Shown here: piece by piece, positions 25,382 to 33,552 of the stretch
Position numbering within the stretch: position 1 is the stretch's first letter
Layout of the letters: each line of letters begins with the position of its first letter
Assembly (NCBI RefSeq): GCF_018588885.1
Contig: NZ_JAFFIW010000048.1
Span: 1 to 43,520, forward strand
Length of the DNA: 43,520 bases
From: Mesorhizobium sp. dw_380
GTDB taxonomy: Bacteria; Pseudomonadota; Alphaproteobacteria; Rhizobiales; Rhizobiaceae
Direction: 5' to 3'
Translations under genes and position numbers: made by a program
The notes under the pieces: model-generated
The model's input: only the letters and a program-made list of their open reading frames with translations
What the model was told of the DNA's origin: nothing
The model's database searches: none

Positions 25382-25404
25382 CTACTGCCAGAATCTGACA
25401 GTAG
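25382..25404. promoter_or_regulatory. 23-base palindrome between the YafY regulator and VOC genes
   Basis: CTACTG at the left and CAGTAG at the right enclose CAGA and TCTG, so 11-base arms match at ten positions around a central base. It begins three bases after the regulator stop and lies about 50 bases before the VOC start codon. It could be the regulator's operator. No T-run follows, so a terminator is less likely. Confidence 0.5.
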
Positions 25405-25453
25405 GCTGTTCTATATCAGGCACATCGAAACGCCGAACCCTGGAGTGCCGATC

Positions 25454-25849
25454 ATGACCACCCCAAATTTCGTTATCCTCTATGTCGACCAACCGCTGCG
25501 GAGCGGCGCCTTCTACAGTGCGCTGCTGGGGCGCGAGCCGGTCGAAAGCGCACCGACCTTCGTGCTGTTCGTGCTCGACAATGGCTTCAAGCTCGGCCTC
25601 TGGTCGCGGCATACGGTGGAACCGGCGGCAGAAGCGGCGGGTGGCGGTGCCGAGATCGTGTTCGCGCTGGAGACGCCCGATGCGGTCGACGCCACCCATG
25701 CCGACTGGTCCGGACGCGGCCTGAAGATCCTGCAGGCCCCGACCGACATGGATTTCGGCCGCACTTTCGTTGCGCTCGATCCCGACGATCACCGCCTGCG
25801 TGTCTATTGGCTGTCCGACGCAGAACAGGCCAATGGAGAACGGAAATGA
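25454..25849 (+). CDS. VOC (glyoxalase/bleomycin resistance) family protein
   Basis: A 131-residue vicinal-oxygen-chelate fold protein, with the paired beta-alpha-beta modules seen from LYVDQPLRSGAFYSALLG and FRTFVALDPDDHRLRVYW-like ends. The GRTFVALDPDDHRLRVYW tail is typical of the family. Metal ligands are not clear, so it may be a metal-free binding protein rather than an enzyme. I chose ATG 25454 because GGAG lies about eight bases upstream; GTG 25445 is the alternative. Its stop overlaps the start of the EVE gene (ATGA), and it follows the YafY regulator. Confidence 0.85.
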   Translation: MTTPNFVILYVDQPLRSGAFYSALLGREPVESAPTFVLFVLDNGFKLGLWSRHTVEPAAEAAGGGAEIVFALETPDAVDATHADWSGRGLKILQAPTDMDFGRTFVALDPDDHRLRVYWLSDAEQANGERK

Positions 25850-26289
25850 GCGCGTGTTGGATCGCGGTTGCGTCGGTGCAACATGTCCGGCGCGGCCGCA
25901 AGGAAGGCTTCATGCAGGTCAACCACGGCAAGGCGGCACCTTTGCGTCGCGTCAAGCCTGGCGACGGCATCATCTATTATTCGCCTACGACCGTTCTGGG
26001 CGAAAAGGATGGCCTGCAGGCGTTCACGGCAATCGGCACCGTGCGGGAAGGCGAGCCCTATCAGGGCGACATGGGCGGCGGCTTCACGCCGTTCCGTCGC
26101 GATGTCGAGTGGATGGCGGCTGAAGAAACGCCGATCAAGCTGCTGCTCGACCGGCTGGACTTCACCGCAGGCAAGTCGAACTGGGGGTACCAGCTTCGCT
26201 TTGGTCTTTTCGAAATCAACGATCACGATTTTCGTCTGATCGCCGAGGCGATGGGTGCCGCGACGAAGTTTGCAGGCGCTACGGCTTGA
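25846..26289 (+). CDS. EVE domain-containing protein
   Basis: A 147-residue protein consisting of an EVE domain, a PUA/YTH-like fold implicated in binding modified nucleotides in nucleic acids. Visible segments are WIAVASVQHVRRGRKEGF, LRRVKPGDGIIYYSP and KSNWGYQLRFGLFEI. The start ATG 25846 overlaps the VOC stop and has GGAGA upstream, so the two genes are translationally coupled. It ends 11 bases into the opposing ornithine cyclodeaminase-like gene. The name is a domain call; its role is unknown. Confidence 0.85.
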   Translation: MSACWIAVASVQHVRRGRKEGFMQVNHGKAAPLRRVKPGDGIIYYSPTTVLGEKDGLQAFTAIGTVREGEPYQGDMGGGFTPFRRDVEWMAAEETPIKLLLDRLDFTAGKSNWGYQLRFGLFEINDHDFRLIAEAMGAATKFAGATA

Positions 26290-27244
26290 GCGCCTTGTAG
26301 ACGGCAATGCCCGCGGCAAGATCCTCGAGCGCGGCACCGACCGACTTGAACAGCGTGATCTCGTCAGGGCTGCCGCGGCCCTTCTTCTGGCCGCGCGTCA
26401 GTTCGTGCAAATCGGCGACGATGGCCTCCGGCTTCAGCAGGCCGGAGGCCAATGGCTGGACGATATCGCCGGCTTCCTTGGTGGCGCCGGCACGGGTGTC
26501 GACATAGACGCGGGCGCGCGCGATCGCGTCGTCATCGCTTTCGCGCATCGTCGGGGTAAAGCCGCCGACCAGGTCGACATGGGTTCCCGGCCGCAACAGC
26601 GCTCCCTTGATAAGCGGCGTGGTGGTGATCGTCGCCGAGGAGACGATGTCGGCCTGGCCAAGCTCGGCATCGAGATCGGTCGCGGCGCTGGCGGCGAAGC
26701 CCTCGGCGCGCAAATCGGCCGCGACCTTTTCGGCATTGGCCGGGGTGCGGTTCCAGATACGGATGGTTTTGATCGGCCGCACCGCGCAATGCGCCCTGGC
26801 CAGGAAGGGCGACAATGCGCCGGCGCCGACCACGAGCAGCCGCGAGGCATCGTCGCGGGCGAGATAGGACGCCGCGAGCGCCGAGGCGCAGGCCGTGCGC
26901 CACTGGGTCAGCCGTTGGCCGTCGATCAGGGCCTCGGGTTCGCCGGTGCTGCCATTGAGCAGGAGATAGAGCCCCATCACCGCCGGCTTGCCGATGGCGT
27001 TGTTGTCGGGCGAGACGGTGACGATCTTGACGCCGATGTGACCGCCGGCCGAGGTGCCGGCAGCTTTGAAATCGGTCCATGCCGGCATCAGCAGCAAGGT
27101 CGAGGCCGCACCATCAGGCCGCTCGACCGCGTGATGATGCCTGACGGGCTGCACCGCACCCTCGAGAAACGCCGTGCGCAACGTCTCGACCAGTCCAAGA
27201 AAGGTCAGCGCACGATCGACCTCGGCGGCCGAAATGGTCAGCAT
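26279..27244 (-). CDS. Ornithine cyclodeaminase/mu-crystallin family protein
   Basis: A 321-residue member of the OCD/mu-crystallin family, NAD(P)-dependent enzymes that deaminate or reduce amino or imino acids. The substrate-binding N-terminal half contains GVKIVTVSPDN and GQRLTQWRTACASALAA. The Rossmann motif is LLVVGAGALSPFLARA near 137-152. IRIWNRTPANAEKVA and DIVSSATITTTPLI are typical. It could be ornithine cyclodeaminase, ketimine reductase or alanine dehydrogenase-like. ATG 27244 is preceded by CGGAG. It stands after lapA, a position I remember as trpF in relatives. Confidence 0.88.
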   Translation of the reverse strand: MLTISAAEVDRALTFLGLVETLRTAFLEGAVQPVRHHHAVERPDGAASTLLLMPAWTDFKAAGTSAGGHIGVKIVTVSPDNNAIGKPAVMGLYLLLNGSTGEPEALIDGQRLTQWRTACASALAASYLARDDASRLLVVGAGALSPFLARAHCAVRPIKTIRIWNRTPANAEKVAADLRAEGFAASAATDLDAELGQADIVSSATITTTPLIKGALLRPGTHVDLVGGFTPTMRESDDDAIARARVYVDTRAGATKEAGDIVQPLASGLLKPEAIVADLHELTRGQKKGRGSPDEITLFKSVGAALEDLAAGIAVYKALKP

Positions 27245-27281
27245 GGAAAGCTCCGTGGAAAGAAAGGCGCGCGCTCGCTGC

Positions 27282-27638
27282 TCAACTGGTCGGCTTCGGC
27301 AATACCGGCCCTTGGGCTGACCCTTGAACCGGCCCCTGTGGCGCCGATGGCGCGCGGCTGACGGCCTGGCGCAGGTTTTCCGCCTCGACGCCGCGCTGGC
27401 GCGCCAGCTTGCGGTAGCGGCCCTGCTTGACCCAGGTCGCCAGGCTGCCGACGATCATGCCGATGGCAAGCGCCAGGAACAGGAAAATGAACAGCGGCAA
27501 GGTGAGCGTCAGCTTCGGATTGCCGGGATTGAACGGGTCCAGCGTGAAGGCGACGAGTTCGCGGTTGGCGACGGCCAAGGCGATCAGGATGATCGCCAGG
27601 GGCACGAAGATCACGATGAGCATGAAACGATTGAGCAT
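27282..27638 (-). CDS. LapA domain-containing inner membrane protein
   Basis: A 118-residue protein with the LapA (DUF1049) fold: two membrane helices, about 5-24 and 47-68, with the short NRELVAFTLDPFNP loop in between and GSLATWVKQGRYRKLAR after the second. A Pro/Gln-rich tail follows. In E. coli LapA works with LapB in controlling LPS synthesis; no lapB is seen here. ATG 27638 has GGAAG upstream. It follows ihfB by 54 bases. Confidence 0.85.
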   Translation of the reverse strand: MLNRFMLIVIFVPLAIILIALAVANRELVAFTLDPFNPGNPKLTLTLPLFIFLFLALAIGMIVGSLATWVKQGRYRKLARQRGVEAENLRQAVSRAPSAPQGPVQGSAQGPVLPKPTS

Positions 27639-27692
27639 GATTTCTTCCGTCGCAAGCGGGCCGGATAAGGCCGTCTGGCGCTGACGCCGCGC

Positions 27693-27977
27693 CTACTTGC
27701 CGCCGTTCAGCCTTTCGCGCAGTTCCTTGCCGGTCTTGAAGAACGGCACCCATTTCTCCTCGACCTCGACGGATTCGCCGGTGCGCGGATTGCGGCCGGT
27801 GCGGGCGGGGCGGTTTTTCACCGAAAAAGCCCCGAAGCCGCGCAGCTCGACGCGGTTGCCTTCGGCCAGCGCGTCGGTGATCTCATCGAAGATCGCGCCG
27901 ACAATGTTTTCGACGTCGCGCAGGAAAAGATGCGGATTGCGCGTGGCAATAATCTGCACAAGTTCGGACTTGATCAT
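27693..27977 (-). CDS. ihfB: Integration host factor subunit beta
   Basis: A 94-residue DNA-bending protein of the HU/IHF family. It begins MIKSELVQIIATRNPHL and carries the beta-arm signature GFGAFSVKNRPARTGRNPRT, with Pro at the arm tip for DNA intercalation. The ending KTGKELRERLN is typical of IhfB. It pairs with IhfA from elsewhere in the genome. sigma-54 promoters commonly need IHF, and rpoN is also in this window. It lies between sppA and lapA on the same strand, an arrangement known in relatives. Confidence 0.94.
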   Translation of the reverse strand: MIKSELVQIIATRNPHLFLRDVENIVGAIFDEITDALAEGNRVELRGFGAFSVKNRPARTGRNPRTGESVEVEEKWVPFFKTGKELRERLNGGK

Positions 27978-28056
27978 CAGACGGGTCCCCTTGAAAGCGG
28001 TGCGGTCAGAATTATGAGGATGATTTTATTTGCTTTTCAGCTGTCCCAAACGGCGC

Positions 28057-29013
28057 TCAAGGGTGCCAGACGGAAACGAGACCGTCAAGAAACAAGCGGT
28101 CGGCGCCAAGTTCGTGGATGACATCGCCGCTGTAGTCCGGCAGGCCGAGCGCGCTGCCGATCGTTTTCACCATGGTTTTCGACCACAGGAAGCTTCCGCG
28201 CCGTTCCGTGTCCTTCCATTCGACAACCTTGAGTTTGTCGTCGACACCCTTGGTCGCCAGCCAGTCGATCGCCTCGGTCTCGCCGCCGACGGCATCGATC
28301 AGCCCGTTGGCGACACCCTGGCGGCCGGTGAAGATCGAACCGTCGGCGAGCGCCAGCGCCTGTTCGTGGGTCATCTTACGGCGCTCCGCGACGATGCCGA
28401 CGAACCAGTCGTAGCTGTCGAGGATGAGCTTACGGACCATGGCGCGCTCGTCGTCATTGGTCGGCTTGAAGGGAGAGGGCGAGGCCTTGAGCGGCGAGGA
28501 TTTCACCTCCTCGAGCTTGACGCCGAGCTTGTCCATGAGGCCGCTGACGTCGGGGTACTGGATCAGCACGCCGATCGAGCCGACGATCGAGGTTTTGCGG
28601 GCGACTATGTGATCGGCGGCACTCGCGATCATATAACCCGCCGATGCGGCGAGCGTGCCGACCTCCGCCACGACCGGTTTGTCGGCGGCCACCTTGCGCA
28701 CCTCGTCATAGATCGATTCACCGCCGACAGTGGTGCCGCCGGGTGAATCGATCGCAAGGATCACGCCTTTGACCTTCGATGACTTGCGGATGCTCTCCAG
28801 CCGCTTGATCAGTTCCTCGTCCTCGGTGATCGTACCTTCGATCCTGACCTTGGCGATATGATCGACAGCCGAGCCGCCGAGATCGTCGCGATAGAACCAG
28901 GCCGACAGCGCAACCACCCCGAGTGCCACGATGCAGAAGGCCGCAACACGCCAGAATGTCAGCTTGCGCCGCAGACGGCGGCGGTCGATCAGGTCGTCGG
29001 CTCTCAATGCCAT
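28057..29013 (-). CDS. sppA: Signal peptide peptidase SppA
   Basis: A 318-residue membrane-anchored serine protease that degrades cleaved signal peptides. One membrane anchor near 24-40 leaves the protease domain in the periplasm. The nucleophile is Ser124 in GTLAASAGY, and the general-base Lys176 lies 52 residues later, the spacing of the short SppA form. DSPGG at 89-93 is also typical. I chose ATG 29013, with GAGG seven bases upstream; GTG 29025 would overlap that site. It heads a run with ihfB and lapA and diverges from the lpt cluster. Confidence 0.92.
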   Translation of the reverse strand: MALRADDLIDRRRLRRKLTFWRVAAFCIVALGVVALSAWFYRDDLGGSAVDHIAKVRIEGTITEDEELIKRLESIRKSSKVKGVILAIDSPGGTTVGGESIYDEVRKVAADKPVVAEVGTLAASAGYMIASAADHIVARKTSIVGSIGVLIQYPDVSGLMDKLGVKLEEVKSSPLKASPSPFKPTNDDERAMVRKLILDSYDWFVGIVAERRKMTHEQALALADGSIFTGRQGVANGLIDAVGGETEAIDWLATKGVDDKLKVVEWKDTERRGSFLWSKTMVKTIGSALGLPDYSGDVIHELGADRLFLDGLVSVWHP

Positions 29014-29372
29014 GGTCAGCCTCACAGTCGGCGGGAAAAAACGCTTTTAGACCATGATCTCCCCATCGGGAAGCAGTTCCGTCTCCCATATGGCGCGGCA
29101 ATCCGCTCGCGGCCATCCCAGCGCTGTCCGTTTTTGTGACTGGCCTGCGCAATGGACGCAAGATAAGTGGGCGCAACGGCGGTGATGAAAAAACGGCGCA
29201 AACACGTCCATTTCTGCTATGAAGTACCGGCTGTTGTGCTGACCTCGTTTTCGTTTGTACAACGACAGTTGTCACATTTTTGCGGTTTTCGTGGGCTTGT
29301 GCTTGCTTGAGGGCACCGGCCCCCCACCTATAGGCGGTGCTCCCTGGGGGCGGGTTTTAGAAGAAAGCAGTC
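29014..29372. promoter_or_regulatory. Divergent region between sppA and lptC
   Basis: About 360 bases without a gene. It holds an eight-base inverted repeat, AATGGACG at 29151 and CGTCCATT at 29205, and a short one, ACAAC and GTTGT at 29259-29272. A GC-rich structured segment before lptC is listed separately. Promoters for both directions must be here, but I cannot point to consensus hexamers with confidence. Confidence 0.35.
29309..29357 (+). promoter_or_regulatory. Structured leader of lptC
   Basis: Two GC stems interleave. GCACCG (29313-29318) pairs with CGGTGC (29335-29340). GCCCCC (29319-29324) pairs with GGGGGC (29346-29351). They are either a pseudoknot or mutually exclusive hairpins, and a TTTT follows, 16 bases before the lptC ATG. 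It may be a regulatory leader, an attenuator or the end of a small RNA. I cannot match it to a named family. Confidence 0.4.
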
Positions 29373-30086
29373 ATGTTAGCGCGACCGAATGAACCGACCA
29401 GCCCGGAGACGGAGCTGGCTCCCCCGGCGGGTGGCGCGACGCGGAGCGATGCGTTCGACCGTGCCCAGCGTCATTCGCGCCGCGTGCGCGTGCTCAAATT
29501 CGCAGTGCCCCTGGCTGCCGCGTTGATCGCCGTCGCCTTCCCGGTCTATTCCTATCTGGCCGCACCCGTCTCCGTCGCGGTGCAGGCGGAAGGTACCGCC
29601 TTTTCGAATGGCAAGCTGGTGATGGCCAATCCCAAGCTCAACGGTTTCACAAAGCTGAAGCAGCCCTATTCGATGACGGCCCTGCGGGCGATACAGGACG
29701 TCAGCACGCAAGGCATCATCGAACTCGAAGGCATAGACGCCAAGGTGCCGATCGCGCCCGACAATGTCGCGGCGGTCAAAGCCTCGCACGGCACCTACGA
29801 TCGCGACGGCAATACGATGAAACTGAACAGCGACGTCACGATCACTACGACCGACGGCTTGCAAGCCAAGTTCAAATCGGTCTTCCTCGACATGGGCAAA
29901 GGCACTATGAAGACGGATGATCCCGTCGATGTCAGCCGTGGCGGGTCGCAGATCACGGCGGATTCGATGTCGGTCCAGGACAATGGCAGGATCCTGGTGT
30001 TCGAGAACAAAGTGCGCGTCAACATCGATCCCGCCGTTCTGAAGGCGGCTGAGGCAAAGGGCGAAGAAGCGAATGTGGCTCAATAG
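29373..30086 (+). CDS. lptC: LPS export protein LptC
   Basis: A 237-residue LptC, the bitopic protein that links the LptB2FG transporter to periplasmic LptA. A cytoplasmic tail of about 45 residues is followed by one membrane helix (about 47-65) and the beta-jellyroll domain, with FSNGKLVMANPKLNGF, LNSDVTITTTDGL and the closing VFENKVRVNID. It is longer at the N-terminus than E. coli LptC (191). It overlaps lptA by 14 bases and starts the lpt-rpoN-hpf-ptsN run. Confidence 0.9.
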   Translation: MLARPNEPTSPETELAPPAGGATRSDAFDRAQRHSRRVRVLKFAVPLAAALIAVAFPVYSYLAAPVSVAVQAEGTAFSNGKLVMANPKLNGFTKLKQPYSMTALRAIQDVSTQGIIELEGIDAKVPIAPDNVAAVKASHGTYDRDGNTMKLNSDVTITTTDGLQAKFKSVFLDMGKGTMKTDDPVDVSRGGSQITADSMSVQDNGRILVFENKVRVNIDPAVLKAAEAKGEEANVAQ

Positions 30087-30666
30087 TTCGACACGGCTGA
30101 TGGCCGCGACTTCGGCGCTTCTCCTGATGGGCCTGGCGCCGTCGCTGGCGCAGTCCGGTGCCGCCAGCCAGGTGTCAGGCCTCAAGCTCGCCGGCGACAA
30201 GCCGATCCAGATCGAAAGCGACAAGCTGGAAGTCCGGCAGGCCGAGAGTGTCGCCATCTTCACGGGCAATGTCACCGTCGTCCAGGGGCCGACGCTGATG
30301 AAGGCCGGCAAGATGCTGGTCTATTACGTCAAGGATCCGAACGCAGGCGCCAAGGGCACGGAAGCCGCCGGGGCGGCAGCCATGACCGGTTCGGCCAACA
30401 TCGACCACCTGGAGATCTCCGAGAAGGTTTACATCAAGTCGGATCAGCAGGTCGCGACCGGCGACCAGGGCAGTTTCGATATGAAGAGCCAGGTGCTGGT
30501 GCTTTCGGGCAAAAAGGTCGTCCTGTCGCAAAACGACAACGTCCTGGTCGGCTGCAAGCTCACCGTGCAGATGAAAAGCGGATTGGCCCAGGTCGATCCA
30601 TGCGCGGGGCAGCGTGTCCAGATGTCGATCACCCCGCCGCCGAAATCGGGAGCGACGAACCCCTGA
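30073..30666 (+). CDS. lptA: LPS transport periplasmic protein LptA
   Basis: A 197-residue LptA/OstA protein that forms the periplasmic bridge carrying LPS from inner to outer membrane. A signal peptide covers about residues 1-26 (cut near LAQSG). The OstA domain shows PIQIESDKLEVRQAESVA, a FTGNVTVVQG strand and later VATGDQGSFDMKSQVL. It overlaps lptC at its start, and its TGA overlaps the lptB ATG, so the three are tightly coupled. Confidence 0.91.
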   Translation: MWLNSSTRLMAATSALLLMGLAPSLAQSGAASQVSGLKLAGDKPIQIESDKLEVRQAESVAIFTGNVTVVQGPTLMKAGKMLVYYVKDPNAGAKGTEAAGAAAMTGSANIDHLEISEKVYIKSDQQVATGDQGSFDMKSQVLVLSGKKVVLSQNDNVLVGCKLTVQMKSGLAQVDPCAGQRVQMSITPPPKSGATNP

Positions 30667-31484
30667 TGGCCAGCTTGTCGTCGCTGACGGCGCGTCTTCC
30701 GGGACGGGCCGCAGCTAAGCTTTCGGCTCCGGCCACGCTCACCGCCGACAAGGCGAAGTTCAAGGGAACCTTGATCGCCAAGGGCCTGACCAAGAGCTAC
30801 AAGGGCCGCAAGGTCGTCAGCGGCGTTACGCTCGGCGTGCGTGCCGGTGAGGCGGTCGGGCTGCTCGGTCCCAACGGCGCCGGCAAGACCACCTGTTTCT
30901 ACATGGTCACCGGCCTGGTGCCGGTGGATGAAGGCACGATCGAGATCGACGGCTTCGACGTCACCTCGATGCCGATGTACCGCCGTGCGCGGCTCGGCAT
31001 CGGCTATCTGCCGCAGGAGGCCTCGATCTTCCGCGGCCTCAATGTCGAGCAGAATATCCGCGCCGTGCTCGAAGTGGTCGAAAAGGACCGCAAGGCGCGC
31101 GAGCGCAGCCTCGACGAACTGCTCGAGGAGTTTCACATCAGCCATCTGCGCAAGGCGCCGTCAATGTCGCTCTCCGGCGGCGAGCGGAGGCGCCTGGAAA
31201 TCGCGCGCGCGCTGGCGACGCGCCCGGCCTACATGCTGCTCGACGAGCCCTTTGCCGGCATCGATCCGATCGCCGTCGCCGATATCCAGCAATTGGTCCG
31301 CCATCTGACGGCACGCGGCATCGGCGTGCTGATCACCGACCACAATGTGCGCGAGACGCTTGGTCTGATCGACCGCGCCTACATCATCCATGCAGGCCAG
31401 GTTCTGACCCATGGCCGCGCCGACGAAGTGGTGGCGAACGCGGATGTGCGGCGGCTTTATCTCGGCGAGGGTTTTACCCTTTAG
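30666..31484 (+). CDS. lptB: LPS export ABC transporter ATP-binding protein LptB
   Basis: A 272-residue ATPase that powers LPS extraction from the inner membrane. Walker A is GPNGAGKT at 68-75, with the signature SLSGGERRR and Walker B YMLLDEPFAGIDP. The H-loop is ITDHNVRET. It carries about 33 extra N-terminal residues relative to E. coli LptB. The start overlaps the lptA stop. A dispersed repeat begins within three bases of the stop, and rpoN follows 276 bases later. Confidence 0.94.
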   Translation: MASLSSLTARLPGRAAAKLSAPATLTADKAKFKGTLIAKGLTKSYKGRKVVSGVTLGVRAGEAVGLLGPNGAGKTTCFYMVTGLVPVDEGTIEIDGFDVTSMPMYRRARLGIGYLPQEASIFRGLNVEQNIRAVLEVVEKDRKARERSLDELLEEFHISHLRKAPSMSLSGGERRRLEIARALATRPAYMLLDEPFAGIDPIAVADIQQLVRHLTARGIGVLITDHNVRETLGLIDRAYIIHAGQVLTHGRADEVVANADVRRLYLGEGFTL

Positions 31485-31486
31485 GT

Positions 31487-31558
31487 GGTTCACCGTTTCA
31501 CGAAAACGCCGACGCAATTCCGGACGGAACGCCGCTTCACACTTTTCCTAAAATTGCT
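31487..31558. repeat. Dispersed intergenic element, copy B
   Basis: It begins GGTTCACCGTTTCACG, as the first half of copy C does, and then has GACGCAATTCCGGACGGAA and CACTTTTCCTAAAATTGC, as copies A and C do. Its inverted ends are GCAATT and AATTGC. It follows the lptB stop directly. Confidence 0.75.
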
Positions 31559-31662
31559 CCCAAGCGTGAAATTTGTTTCCTAACACGATTTTTTGCGCGT
31601 TCAGGGATGTTTTTCCGCGATTTTGATCCGGGATAACGCTCCGGTAAGCGACTTTTGCTAGC

Positions 31663-31680
31663 TTTGCCTTGACAGGCAAA
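31663..31680. promoter_or_regulatory. Palindrome upstream of rpoN
   Basis: TTTGCC-TTGACA-GGCAAA is an 18-base inverted repeat about 80 bases before the rpoN start. The TTGACA in its centre could be a -35 hexamer, so a regulator bound here would block it. No good -10 was identified at the right distance. Confidence 0.3.
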
Positions 31681-31760
31681 AGCCGGGCCAGTTTCTATGG
31701 CCGGCCGCGAAATTCATTCCGGAAGCCCGGACGCGTAGAGGAGGCGTTTGAAACCGAACC

Positions 31761-33287
31761 ATGGCGTTGGCGGCGAAACTACAGCTTCGACAATCGCAGT
31801 CGCTGGTGATGACGCCGCAGCTGATGCAGTCGATTCGGCTGCTGCAGTTCACCCATGTCGAACTCGAGCACTTCATCGACGAGGAGATCGAGCGCAACCC
31901 GCTTTTGGAGCGTGCCGAGCCGCAGGATGACGCCGCGAGCGACCATGCGCAGAAGACCGAAGCGGAGCCGCAAGCAGCCGTCGAGGGCGACTGGTTCGAG
32001 AACGAGGCGGGGTGGAGCGCGGAGGCGATCTCGGAAAAACTCGATACGTCGCTGGAGAACCTGTTCCCCGACGATCCCGGCACCAGCGAGCGGCTCGGGC
32101 CCGACCTGACGGCGCAATGGAAGTCGGCTTCGGGCAGCGGCGGCGGCTCCTCGTCCGAGGGGCTGGACGCCGGCGACATGGCGGCGAGCGCCATCACGTT
32201 GCGCGACCATGTCGGCGAGCAGGTCGCACTCGCCTTCGCTGATCCCGCGGCGCGGCTGATCGCCGGGGAACTCGCCGATGCTCTGGACGAGACCGGCTAT
32301 GTGCGCGCCGATTTCACCGAGATCGCCACGCGTCTGGGCACCGTCGTTGCGGCCGTGGCCAAGGTGCTGGCGGTGTGCCAGACCTTCGAGCCGGCCGGCC
32401 TGTTCGCCCGCGATCTTGCCGAATGCCTGTCGCTGCAGCTTGCCGTGCGCGACCGCCTCGATCCGGCGATGAAGGCGCTGGTGGCCAATCTGGAGCTTCT
32501 GGCGCGGCGCGATTTCCAGGCGCTGAAGCGGATCTGCGGCGTCGACGAAGAGGATTTGCTCGACATGCTGGCCGAGATCCGGGCACTCGATCCGCGCCCG
32601 GGCATGGCGTTTTCGGGCGGCGCCAGCGACGCCGTCGTCGCCGATGTCGAGGTGCGTGCGGCCAATGACGGCAGCTGGACCGTCGAGCTCAATGCCGAAA
32701 CGCTGCCGCGCGTGCTGGTCGACCATATCTATTTCGCCCAGGTCTCGCCGCACGCGAAGAACCAGGCGGAAAAGGATTTTCTGGCCGAGTGCCTGCAAAA
32801 CGCCAACTGGCTGACGCGCAGCCTCGACCAGCGGGCAAAGACGATCCTCAAGGTGGCCTCTGAAATCGTGCGCCAGCAGGATGCGTTCCTGGTCCATGGC
32901 GTGCGCCATCTGAAGCCGCTCAACCTGCGCACGGTGGCCGACGCCATCGGCATGCACGAATCGACCGTCAGCCGCGTCACCGCGAACAAATACATGCTGA
33001 CCCCGCGCGGCGTGTTCGAGCTGCGCTATTTCTTCACCGCCTCGATCGCGTCATCGGGCGGCGGCGACGCGCATTCCTCGGAAGCGGTGCGTGACCGCAT
33101 CAAGCAACTGATCGACGAGGAGAAACCTGTCGATGTGCTGTCGGACGATGCGATCGTCGACATGCTCAGGGATAGCGGCGTCGATATCGCCCGGCGCACG
33201 GTCGCCAAGTACCGGGAAGGCATGAATATTCCATCTTCGGTGCAGCGCCGGCGCGAGAAGCGGGCGCTGGCAAGCGCCGGCCGCTAG
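31761..33287 (+). CDS. rpoN: RNA polymerase sigma-54 factor RpoN
   Basis: A 508-residue sigma-54 that directs transcription from -24/-12 promoters, needing AAA+ activators; in rhizobia it serves nitrogen and dicarboxylate genes. Region I is Gln-rich (LQLRQSQSLVMTPQLMQSIR). Region II is acidic and poorly conserved (about 50-115). The core-binding and DNA-binding region III ends with the HTH near ESTVSRVTANKYM and the RpoN box ARRTVAKYREGMNIPSS. AGAGGAGG lies about 15 bases before ATG 31761, somewhat far. Order lptB-rpoN-hpf-ptsN is conserved. Confidence 0.95.
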   Translation: MALAAKLQLRQSQSLVMTPQLMQSIRLLQFTHVELEHFIDEEIERNPLLERAEPQDDAASDHAQKTEAEPQAAVEGDWFENEAGWSAEAISEKLDTSLENLFPDDPGTSERLGPDLTAQWKSASGSGGGSSSEGLDAGDMAASAITLRDHVGEQVALAFADPAARLIAGELADALDETGYVRADFTEIATRLGTVVAAVAKVLAVCQTFEPAGLFARDLAECLSLQLAVRDRLDPAMKALVANLELLARRDFQALKRICGVDEEDLLDMLAEIRALDPRPGMAFSGGASDAVVADVEVRAANDGSWTVELNAETLPRVLVDHIYFAQVSPHAKNQAEKDFLAECLQNANWLTRSLDQRAKTILKVASEIVRQQDAFLVHGVRHLKPLNLRTVADAIGMHESTVSRVTANKYMLTPRGVFELRYFFTASIASSGGGDAHSSEAVRDRIKQLIDEEKPVDVLSDDAIVDMLRDSGVDIARRTVAKYREGMNIPSSVQRRREKRALASAGR

Positions 33288-33552
33288 CACTTGCGATTTT
33301 CCACAACTTTCGAGCTTCATTGACAAGCTGCGGTGAAGTGGCTAGAAGCCCGCCCGCATGAGACGGGCCCGATGCCCGCTAGCGGATGGTCCGTCACGAC
33401 AATGGCCTCGGGACGGTCAAAAAGGCGGCTTGTGATCAACCGGAAAGTTCGGATTTAAATCGGCGCGAGTGACGCCGCAAAGCTTGTGCGCACGGATCAC
33501 GAGTATAAACTCGGGCCAGTTTGAAGCCTGAGCAAGGAAGGTCAGTTTTCAG

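Noticed and set aside
26255..27361. Plus-strand frame of 368 codons after the EVE gene
   Set aside because: It is antisense to the cyclodeaminase-like gene, which has clear family motifs.
29240..29372. Possible 4.5S, 6S or other known small RNA before lptC
   Set aside because: The signal-recognition loop sequence is absent and the overall fold does not match what I know of 6S RNA. It is kept only as a structured leader.
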